Below, one piece after another: positions 1-5,216 of a stretch of DNA of 6,168 nt. The first letter of the stretch is position 1; each line of letters begins with the position of its first letter. The position numbers and the translations under genes are program-made. Under the pieces are notes generated by a model. The model searched no databases. It had not been told where the DNA came from and worked only from the letters and a program-made list of their open reading frames with translations. The DNA lies in the NCBI GenBank assembly GCA_009776905.1, contig WRMX01000146.1, positions 1 through 6,168 of the forward strand. The letters are read 5' to 3'. Source of the stretch: Oscillospiraceae bacterium (GTDB lineage: Bacteria > Bacillota > Clostridia > Oscillospirales > Oscillospiraceae).

Positions 1-113
1 TGTACTCGCCCGCTTGCGGCGGCGGCTGGCTGTACTCGCCCGCTTGCGGCGGCGGCTGGCTGTACTCGCCCGCTTGCGGCGGCGGCTGGTTGTAGTCGCT
101 CGCTTGCGGCGGC
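1..113 (-). repeat. 30-bp tandem repeat inside the partial CDS
   Basis: Three almost identical 30-bp units (1-30, 31-60, 61-90; the third differs at its last base only) are followed by a diverged unit whose similarity fades at about 113. The period is a multiple of three, so copy-number change would add or remove 10 residues without a frameshift. The array continues past the left edge, so the total copy number is unknown. There are no unique spacers, so this is not a CRISPR array. Confidence 0.95.
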
Positions 114-166
114 TCATTGCCGAAACCGCGATATCCATTTTTTTCATCATTGAAATCGTTATACAT
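1..166 (-). CDS. Partial repeat-rich protein of unknown function (N-terminus only)
   Basis: An ATG at 166-164 opens a frame that stays open to the left edge, giving 55 complete codons. The protein starts MYNDFNDEKNGYRGFGNEPP and then becomes a low-complexity tract of 10-residue units, QPPPQAGEYS, two complete and a third cut off one residue short at the edge, after a degenerate first unit (PPQASDYN). A run of six G on the minus strand (177-182), 10 nt upstream of the ATG, can serve as ribosome binding site and supports this start. No signal peptide or membrane segment is visible in the part present. Such Pro/Gln/Tyr-rich N-termini often precede membrane or zinc-ribbon domains in Gram-positive proteins, but the functional domain lies outside the window, so no function is assigned. 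It diverges from guaB. The reading frame is convincing because the repeat is in phase and the codons are coherent. Confidence 0.75.
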   Translation of the reverse strand, partial: MYNDFNDEKNGYRGFGNEPPQASDYNQPPPQAGEYSQPPPQAGEYSQPPPQAGEY

Positions 167-176
167 TGCTTTATAA

Positions 177-182
177 CCCCCC
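177..182 (-). promoter_or_regulatory. Likely ribosome binding site of the partial repeat-rich gene
   Basis: Six consecutive G on the minus strand lie 10 nt before the ATG at 166. This is a poly-G variant of the Shine-Dalgarno sequence rather than a perfect AGGAGG. It is the only purine-rich block close to the start and decides the start choice. Confidence 0.5.
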
Positions 183-203
183 GGTATCTGTAATCAACAC
201 ATC

Positions 204-222
204 TCCGACCAAAATCCGACCA
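204..222. repeat. Direct repeat TCCGACCA x2 with 11-bp period
   Basis: TCCGACCA occurs at 204-211 and again at 215-222. The centre-to-centre distance is 11 bp, about one helical turn, so both copies face the same side of the DNA. The pair lies in the divergent intergenic region, 38-56 bp upstream of the minus-strand start codon at 166 and about 80 bp upstream of the guaB promoter. Two tandem half-sites in phase are typical of response-regulator or similar operators, but no known regulator site is recognised. It could also be chance. Confidence 0.4.
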
Positions 223-249
223 GGAGAATGTCATCATTTCGGTTGTATG

Positions 250-293
250 ATAATAACTTTTTGTGTACATTGCATGAATAAAATAATAACTTT
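250..293. repeat. Direct repeat ATAATAACTTT x2, 33 bp apart
   Basis: The 11-bp word ATAATAACTTT occurs at 250-260 and 283-293, exactly 33 bp (three helical turns) apart, just upstream of the guaB -35 box. On the minus strand each copy contains TATTAT. The one at 255-250 could be the -10 box of the divergent gene, but the sequence 17 bp upstream of it (TTCATG) is a poor -35. The region is AT-rich and may act as an UP-like element or binding site for the guaB promoter. The role is inferred only. Confidence 0.35.
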
Positions 294-302
294 CTTTTAA
301 CC

Positions 303-332
303 TTGACACACCCCCATATAACGTATTATAAT
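303..332 (+). promoter_or_regulatory. Consensus sigma-A promoter of guaB
   Basis: A perfect -35 box TTGACA (303-308) and a perfect -10 box TATAAT (327-332) are separated by 18 bp. Transcription should start near 339-340, giving a leader of about 57 nt before the guaB ATG. That leader is too short for a purine riboswitch. The upstream flank is AT-rich, which should strengthen the promoter. This points to strong, possibly constitutive expression unless a repressor binds nearby. Confidence 0.85.
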
Positions 333-350
333 AGTTGCTTAACAAACACC

Positions 351-370
351 ATATACAATATCATGTGTAT
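351..370. promoter_or_regulatory. Imperfect palindrome in the guaB leader (possible operator or small hairpin)
   Basis: ATATACA (351-357) and TGTGTAT (364-370) are complementary over seven positions, with one T:G wobble, around a 6-nt centre. The element lies about 12-31 nt after the predicted transcription start, a common place for a repressor operator. It is AT-rich, so as an RNA hairpin it would be weak. It does not resemble a PurR box that I recognise. Confidence 0.25.
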
Positions 371-380
371 TCAATTATGA

Positions 381-388
381 AAGGGGAG
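381..388 (+). promoter_or_regulatory. Ribosome binding site of guaB
   Basis: AAGGGGAG ends 8 nt before the ATG at 397. It is a strong purine-rich Shine-Dalgarno match at optimal spacing and fixes this start codon. Confidence 0.85.
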
Positions 389-396
389 ATCTTCAT

Positions 397-1902
397 ATGG
401 CCTATTATTTTAGCGAGCCGTCCCGCACATTCAGCGAGTATCTGCTGATACCGGGGTACTCCGGTGCGGACTGCACGCCCGACAACGTCAGCTTGAAAAC
501 CCCGCTTGTCAAGCACCGCCGCGACGAAAACCCGGAAATGAGCATCAATATCCCGCTCACCTCCGCCATCATGCAATCTGTGTCAGACGATAAAATGGCT
601 GTCGCGCTTGCAAAAGAAGGCGGGGTATCTTTTATCTACTGCTCACAATCAATCGAAGACCAAGCAGCGATGGTCGGCCGCGTGAAATCATACAAGGCAG
701 GGTTTGTGGTCAGTGATTCCAACATCAGCCCCGAAGCCACGCTGAGCGACATCCTCGCGCTCAAGGGAAAAACAGGGCATTCCACAGTCGCCGTCACATC
801 GGACGGCACCTTTAACGGCAAGCTGGTCGGACTTGTCACAAGCCGCGACTACCGCGTCAGCCGCATGACCGGCTCCGAAAAAGCAGACAGCTTTATGACG
901 ACGATCGACAAGCTCGTTACAGCTCCGTCCGGCACTTCGCTGAGCGAAGCAAACGACATAATCTGGGACAACAAACTGAATTGCCTCCCAATCATTGACA
1001 GCCAAGGCAGATTGACGCATATGGTTTTCCGCAAAGACTATGATTCACACAAGGAAAACCCATTGGAGTTATTGGATCCACAGAAAAAATACGTTGTCGG
1101 CGCGGGCGTTAACTCCCGTGATTATAAAGAACGTATCCCCGCGCTGATAGAAGCGGGAACAGATATATTCTGCATCGATTCCTCGGAAGGATTTACAGAA
1201 TGGATAAAACGCACCCTCGAGTGGGTGCGTGATGAATATGGCGATTCGATTAAAATAGGCGCGGGCAATGTTGTAGACGGCGACGGTTTCCGTTTTCTCG
1301 CCGATTGCGGCGCTGACTTTGTGAAAGTCGGCATCGGCGGTGGCTCGATCTGCATCACCCGCGAGCAAAAAGGCATAGGCCGCGGCCAGGCTTCGGCGCT
1401 TATCGATGCGTGCCGCGCTCGAAATGAGTATTACGAGCGCACGGGGGTCTACGTGCCCATATGTTCCGATGGCGGAATCGTACTGGATTATCACTGCACG
1501 CTGGCTCTTGCAATGGGCGCGGACTTTCTCATGCTTGGCCGCTATTTTGCGCGCTTTGATGAGAGCCCGACAAACCGCGTCAGCATCGGCGGCAATTATA
1601 TGAAGGAATATTGGGGAGAAGGCTCCTCACGCGCCCGTAACTGGCAACGATATGATCTTGGCGGCGCACAGCATCTGTCCTTCGAGGAGGGCGTCGATTC
1701 ATACGTGCCCTATGCGGGCAGCTTGAAAGACAATGTGAGTCTGACATTGGGGAAAATGCGCTCGACTATGTGCAACTGCGGCGCGATGTCGATTCCTGAC
1801 CTCCAGGAAAAAGCAAAACTCACGCTAGTCTCCGCAACGTCGATCGTCGAAGGCGGCGCGCATGACGTAATATTAAAAGATCAGTTTACAATAGAAAAGT
1901 AA
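397..1902 (+). CDS. guaB: IMP dehydrogenase, Tritrichomonas foetus-like type
   Basis: Catalyses IMP + NAD+ + H2O to XMP + NADH, the committed step of guanine nucleotide synthesis, in the cytosol and usually as a tetramer. The 501-residue protein is a complete (beta/alpha)8 barrel interrupted by a CBS-domain pair at roughly residues 102-228. Catalytic Cys319 sits in GIGGGSICITREQ. Other family residues visible are Asp261 (CIDSS), Asp358 (CSDGG), Arg382 (GRYFARF) and the flap with Arg418-Tyr419 (RNWQRYDLGG). All carry the same numbers as in the T. foetus enzyme as I recall it (503 residues). The loop differs from the usual bacterial GPGSICTTR...GVGVPQ. Lys310 and Glu431 match the T. foetus residues known to lower mycophenolic acid sensitivity. 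The gene has its own promoter and a strong ribosome binding site, and no guaA neighbour is seen. IMPDH identity is near certain; the subtype rests on motif recall. Confidence 0.97.
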   Translation: MAYYFSEPSRTFSEYLLIPGYSGADCTPDNVSLKTPLVKHRRDENPEMSINIPLTSAIMQSVSDDKMAVALAKEGGVSFIYCSQSIEDQAAMVGRVKSYKAGFVVSDSNISPEATLSDILALKGKTGHSTVAVTSDGTFNGKLVGLVTSRDYRVSRMTGSEKADSFMTTIDKLVTAPSGTSLSEANDIIWDNKLNCLPIIDSQGRLTHMVFRKDYDSHKENPLELLDPQKKYVVGAGVNSRDYKERIPALIEAGTDIFCIDSSEGFTEWIKRTLEWVRDEYGDSIKIGAGNVVDGDGFRFLADCGADFVKVGIGGGSICITREQKGIGRGQASALIDACRARNEYYERTGVYVPICSDGGIVLDYHCTLALAMGADFLMLGRYFARFDESPTNRVSIGGNYMKEYWGEGSSRARNWQRYDLGGAQHLSFEEGVDSYVPYAGSLKDNVSLTLGKMRSTMCNCGAMSIPDLQEKAKLTLVSATSIVEGGAHDVILKDQFTIEK

Positions 1903-1928
1903 TTCTGCGCCGTAGGCGAAGAATCTTT
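1902..1928 (+). terminator. Hairpin after guaB, probable terminator
   Basis: Positions 1902-1911 pair with 1915-1924 over ten positions with a single G-A mismatch (1907/1919) around a GTA loop, and CTTTCCCC follows. The hairpin starts on the last base of the guaB stop codon. The stem is strong, but the T-tract has only three T, so termination may be partial. The sequence resembles the hairpin at 1958-1978 in inverted orientation. Confidence 0.55.
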
Positions 1929-1950
1929 CCCCTGTAATTGCTTGGTGTTC

Positions 1951-1978
1951 AAAAAAGATCCTTCGCTTCGCTCAGGAT
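1951..1978 (-). terminator. Rho-independent terminator of the gyrB-gyrA-rnhA operon
   Basis: On the minus strand, ATCCT (1978-1974) pairs with AGGAT (1962-1958). A further GC/GC inner pair closes a 3-nt loop, and the hairpin is followed by CTTTTTT (1957-1951). It lies about 50 nt after the rnhA stop. The outer stem is short (5 bp), but the six-T tract directly after it is typical of an intrinsic terminator. Confidence 0.65.
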
Positions 1979-2026
1979 GACAATGGAGTCCTAACTTAAT
2001 GACATTGGGCGAACAGTAGACGGAAT

Positions 2027-2491
2027 TCATATATCATCCTGCGTTGATATGGCGGCGTTGCTTTGCCGAGCCATGACGGCAAGCTCGTCACAGCGGTTGT
2101 TGTACTCATTGTCCGCATGCCCTTTGACCCATGTGAACGACACGGCATGCATCTCCAACAGCGGGACAAGCTTCGTCCAAAGATCGACGTTCTTTACATC
2201 GCCGCCCTTGCGTGTCCATCCCCTTCGCTGCCATGATTCCAACCATCCGAGGTTTATGGCATTCGCCACATATTGCGAGTCCGTGTATAAATCGACTTCG
2301 CACGGTTCGCGCAACGTTTCCAACGTGGTAATGACAGAAATGAGCTCCATGCGGTTGTTTGTAGTCACAGCTTCGCCGCCGCTGAGCTCTTTTTTGTTAT
2401 CCCCATATATCAAGACTGCACCCCAGCCGCCCGGCCCGGGGTTGCCGCTGCAGGCGCCGTCTGTGTAAATTTGCACTTTTTTCATACTCAT
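2027..2491 (-). CDS. rnhA: Ribonuclease HI
   Basis: Cleaves the RNA strand of RNA-DNA hybrids, removing R-loops and RNA primers in the cytosol. The 154-residue protein shows the complete single-domain RNase HI fold (E. coli: 155). YTDGACSGNPGPGGWG carries Asp11, NNRMEL carries Glu49, YTDSQYV carries Asp71, and VKGHADNEYNNRCDELA carries His125 and Asp135. These are the four metal-binding carboxylates and the catalytic His, each one residue beyond E. coli numbering. The basic handle region (WQRRGWTRKGG) is present, and there is no N-terminal hybrid-binding domain. The ATG at 2491 overlaps the gyrA stop codon in ATGA. A second ATG at 2485 (Met3) is equally possible. Neither has a good Shine-Dalgarno site, so translation is probably coupled to gyrA. 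The gene appears to be last in the operon, before the terminator at 1951-1978. Confidence 0.97.
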   Translation of the reverse strand: MSMKKVQIYTDGACSGNPGPGGWGAVLIYGDNKKELSGGEAVTTNNRMELISVITTLETLREPCEVDLYTDSQYVANAINLGWLESWQRRGWTRKGGDVKNVDLWTKLVPLLEMHAVSFTWVKGHADNEYNNRCDELAVMARQSNAAISTQDDI

Positions 2492-5148
2492 TCTTTGTCG
2501 TCAGCGACATCGGCGCGGCCTTCAGCGTCCTCTTCGTCAGCGACATCGGCGCGGCCTTCAGCGTCCTCTTCGTCGGCGACATCGGCGCGGCCTTCAGCGT
2601 CGTCTTCGTCGTCGGCAATATCGGCGCGGCCTTCCATGTCGTCTTCGTCGGCAATGTCGGCGCGGCCTTCCATGTCGTCTTCGTCCTTGTCCGTACGCGC
2701 AATGGAAATCACCTTCGCTTCGCTCGATGTGCGCATCAACCGGACACCCTGCGTCGCGCGCCCTTGCGTGCTGATATCGGACGCAGCAGTACGGATAATG
2801 GTTCCATCGTCGGAAATAATCAACACATCATCATTGTCGTCAACGACCTTAATAGCGACGACCTTCCCGGTCTTGTCCGTAATGCTGTAGTTCTTCTTCC
2901 CATAACCGCCCCTGCTTTGTGTCTCACCCTCTTCGCCGCGCAGATATTCGTTTATCTCCGTCCGCTTCCCATAACCGTTTTCAGTGACGGTGAGCAACGC
3001 GCCTCCCGCCCTCGCTCGCGCAGCGCCGACGCATAAATCATCTTTTCGCAGCCGTATGCCGCGCACCCCCGCAGCAGCTCTGCCGACAGGACGGACATCA
3101 GTTTCGTTGAAACATATCGCCATGCCATTATTTGTCGCAATAAGGATTTTTTGCTTGCCGTCCGTATCGCGGACAGAAATCAGCTCATCATCGCCAGTGA
3201 GAGTTATGGCGCGAATGCCGACGCTCCTGATATTCCTGAGCTCCCGCATTCTCATACGCTTGACTGTCCCACGCCGGGTAACCATCACGAGATATTCTTC
3301 ATCGTCGAACTCCCGCATTCTGATCATAGCAGTGACCTTTTCTCCTTGGGTTATCGGCAAAATATTGACTATATTAGTCCCCTTCGCCTGCCTGCCGGCC
3401 TCCGGAATCAAATAGCCCTTCTTTCTATAAACTCTTCCGTGATTTGTAAAGAAGAGGATGTAGTCATGCGTGGACGCGGTAAACAACGTTTCAACAAAAT
3501 CCTCGTCGCGAGTAGTCATCGCCATAATGCCGCGCCCGCCGCGCCGCTGCGTCTTATATGTGTTCGCCGGCAGCCGCTTGATGTATCCCGCATTAGTGAG
3601 AGTATACACGCATTCTTCTTCATCGATCAGGTCTTCGATATCGATCTCATCTTCTATAATCGCAATTTCCGTACGCCGTTCATCGCCATATTTATCGCGT
3701 ATCTCAGTAAGCTCCTCTATTAAAACGCCGTCGAGCGCCTCTGCGTTTTCAAGCAAGGCGACCAAATATGCGATTTTGCTTTGAATCTCATTATATTCCT
3801 TTTCCAATTTTTCGCGTTCCAAACCTTGGAGCTGACGGAGACGCATATCGAGTATCGCCTGCGCCTGAACCTCAGTAAGTTGGAACCGTTCCATCAAGCG
3901 CTCTTTGGCGTCGTCATAGCTCGAGCGGATGATTTGGATGACCTCATCGATATTGTCGCAGGCGACAAGCAACCCTTCGAGGATATGCGCTCTCTCACGC
4001 GCCTTTTTGAGGTCGTATTCCGTGCGGCGCCTGATGATTTCACGCTGGAAAGAAATATACTCATCGAGAAGCTGCCGCAGAGAAAGGACGCGAGGCTGCG
4101 ATTGGTCGTCGATGAGCGCAAGCATGACAATCGCAAAAGTCGTTTGCATTTGCGTCTGCGTATATAGCCTGTTGAGAACGACTTGGACATTAGCGTCGCG
4201 CTTGAGCTCTATGACGATGCGCATGCCGTCTCTGTCGGACTCGTCGCGCATTGCAGAAAGCCCGTCGATGCGTTTGTTTTTGACATTCTCGGCGATCGCC
4301 TCCAGCAACCGCGCCTTATTCACCTGATATGGCAGCTCGGTGACAATGATCCTTGTACGCCCCTGCGAAAACTCCTCGATTTCCGTCCTGGCACGGACAT
4401 GAATGCGCCCTCTGCCTGTGGCGTAAGCCGCCCTAATCCCGGCCCTGCCCATGATGATCCCCCGCGTCGGAAAATCCGGCCCTGTGATATGTTCCATGAT
4501 ATCATCAAGCTCCGCATCGGGATTTTGCATGACGCAGATAGTCGCATTGATGACCTCCGTGAGGTTGTGCGGAGGGATGTTCGTCGTCATGCCGACGGCG
4601 ATGCCGCTGGACCCGTTGACGAGCAGATTAGGAAACCTGCTTGGCAAAACTCTGGGCTGCTTGCGCGTATCATCATAATTTGAATCCCAATTCACAGTTT
4701 CCTTATCGATATCGCGGAGCATTTCATCCGAAATCCTGGAGAGCCGGGACTCCGTATAGCGCATTGCGGCAGGAGGATCGCCATCCATGGAGCCGAAATT
4801 GCCATGTCCGGACACCAGCATGTACCGCATTGAAAATTCCTGTGCCATGCGGACGAGCGCATCATAAATAGACGCATCGCCGTGAGGGTGGTACCTGCCC
4901 ATGATGTCACCGACGGCCGTTGCCGACTTGCGGAACGGCTTATCGTTGGTCAGATTGCTCTCATACATTGTATATAAAATACGGCGGTGGATAGGTTTCA
5001 ACCCATCGCGAACATCAGGCAGCGCCCGATCGATAATAACGGACATCGCATAAGTCAGGAACGATTTCTCCATTTCCTCTTCCAGCGGCGCCACAACTAT
5101 CTTTTGCTCAGGAAAACTGATGTCCCCGGTTTTTTCTTTTTTAGCCAT
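2488..5148 (-). CDS. gyrA: DNA gyrase subunit A with acidic repeat tail
   Basis: Forms A2B2 gyrase with GyrB. It cuts and rejoins DNA and wraps it to introduce negative supercoils. The 886 residues include the winged-helix breakage domain with catalytic Tyr131 (AMRYTESRL), the quinolone region HPHGDASIYD at 87-96, the tower and coiled-coil part (about 166-500, with DMRLRQLQGLE in the exit gate), and a beta-pinwheel C-terminal domain from about 511. The GyrA box QRRGGRG lies at 534-540 and separates it from ParC. Residues 823-883 are five tandem 12-13-residue acidic units of the type EEDAEGRADVAD, then DKE. The tail from 823 to the end has 33 acidic and 6 basic residues. The position equivalent to E. 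coli Ser83 is Ala92, and the acidic Asp96 (E. coli Asp87) is kept. The start follows the gyrB stop by 68 nt, preceded by a weak GAG-containing site, and no promoter is evident there, so it is probably cotranscribed with gyrB. The 3' end overlaps rnhA. Confidence 0.97.
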   Translation of the reverse strand: MAKKEKTGDISFPEQKIVVAPLEEEMEKSFLTYAMSVIIDRALPDVRDGLKPIHRRILYTMYESNLTNDKPFRKSATAVGDIMGRYHPHGDASIYDALVRMAQEFSMRYMLVSGHGNFGSMDGDPPAAMRYTESRLSRISDEMLRDIDKETVNWDSNYDDTRKQPRVLPSRFPNLLVNGSSGIAVGMTTNIPPHNLTEVINATICVMQNPDAELDDIMEHITGPDFPTRGIIMGRAGIRAAYATGRGRIHVRARTEIEEFSQGRTRIIVTELPYQVNKARLLEAIAENVKNKRIDGLSAMRDESDRDGMRIVIELKRDANVQVVLNRLYTQTQMQTTFAIVMLALIDDQSQPRVLSLRQLLDEYISFQREIIRRRTEYDLKKARERAHILEGLLVACDNIDEVIQIIRSSYDDAKERLMERFQLTEVQAQAILDMRLRQLQGLEREKLEKEYNEIQSKIAYLVALLENAEALDGVLIEELTEIRDKYGDERRTEIAIIEDEIDIEDLIDEEECVYTLTNAGYIKRLPANTYKTQRRGGRGIMAMTTRDEDFVETLFTASTHDYILFFTNHGRVYRKKGYLIPEAGRQAKGTNIVNILPITQGEKVTAMIRMREFDDEEYLVMVTRRGTVKRMRMRELRNIRSVGIRAITLTGDDELISVRDTDGKQKILIATNNGMAICFNETDVRPVGRAAAGVRGIRLRKDDLCVGAARARAGGALLTVTENGYGKRTEINEYLRGEEGETQSRGGYGKKNYSITDKTGKVVAIKVVDDNDDVLIISDDGTIIRTAASDISTQGRATQGVRLMRTSSEAKVISIARTDKDEDDMEGRADIADEDDMEGRADIADDEDDAEGRADVADEEDAEGRADVADEEDAEGRADVADDKE
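2500..2682 (-). repeat. 36/39-bp minisatellite encoding the GyrA acidic tail
   Basis: There are five in-frame units on the minus strand, at 2682-2647, 2646-2611, 2610-2572 (39 bp, one extra GAC), 2571-2536 and 2535-2500. The last two are identical in sequence. The first two encode EDDMEGRADIAD and the last two EEDAEGRADVAD, which suggests stepwise duplication with later divergence. All unit lengths are multiples of three, so slippage would change tail length but keep both gyrA and its overlap with rnhA intact. Confidence 0.95.
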
Positions 5149-5216
5149 CCGAATATCTCATTTCTCAATAAAAGTTGGTCTGCCGAGCGCAAGGGCGTGT
5201 ACAGTCAGCCACGGAA

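Larger units (their letters stand above)
1902..1982. repeat. Inverted pair of related hairpin repeats in the convergent gap
   Basis: Read on the minus strand from 1928, the first element is AAAGATTCTTCGCC..GCAGAAT. Read on the plus strand from 1954, the second is AAAGATCCTTCGCTTCGC..AGGATGACA. Both share the frame AAAGATYCTTCGC and a self-complementary ATYCT/AGRAT arm pair, and they face in opposite directions. The second is of a kind I recognise as a common dispersed intergenic repeat in bacterial genomes. Membership in one repeat family is inferred from this similarity only. Confidence 0.5.

Noticed and set aside
1..113. Possible CRISPR array at the left edge
   Set aside because: The 30-bp units abut with no unique spacers, keep a multiple-of-three period and encode a coherent in-frame peptide repeat.
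170..197. Minus-strand TTGATT-16 bp-TATAAA as promoter of the partial gene
   Set aside because: The TATAAA box ends 3 nt before the ATG at 166, so transcription would start inside the coding region. The G-run and start codon would not be in the message.
333..396. Purine riboswitch or attenuator in the guaB leader
   Set aside because: Only about 57 nt separate the predicted start site from the ATG, and no G-rich or multi-stem structure or terminator is visible.
2397..2702. Minus-strand open frame encoding a TWKAAP-type repeat
   Set aside because: It is an alternate-frame reading of the GyrA tail minisatellite. It overlaps both gyrA and rnhA and has no ribosome binding site.
3151..3723. Long plus-strand open frame opposite gyrA
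   Set aside because: It is antisense to conserved GyrA sequence, has no family motifs and no ribosome binding site. It exists because of codon bias in gyrA.
2488..5148. ParC (topoisomerase IV) instead of GyrA
   Set aside because: The GyrA box QRRGGRG at 534-540, a full pinwheel domain and gyrB directly upstream identify GyrA.
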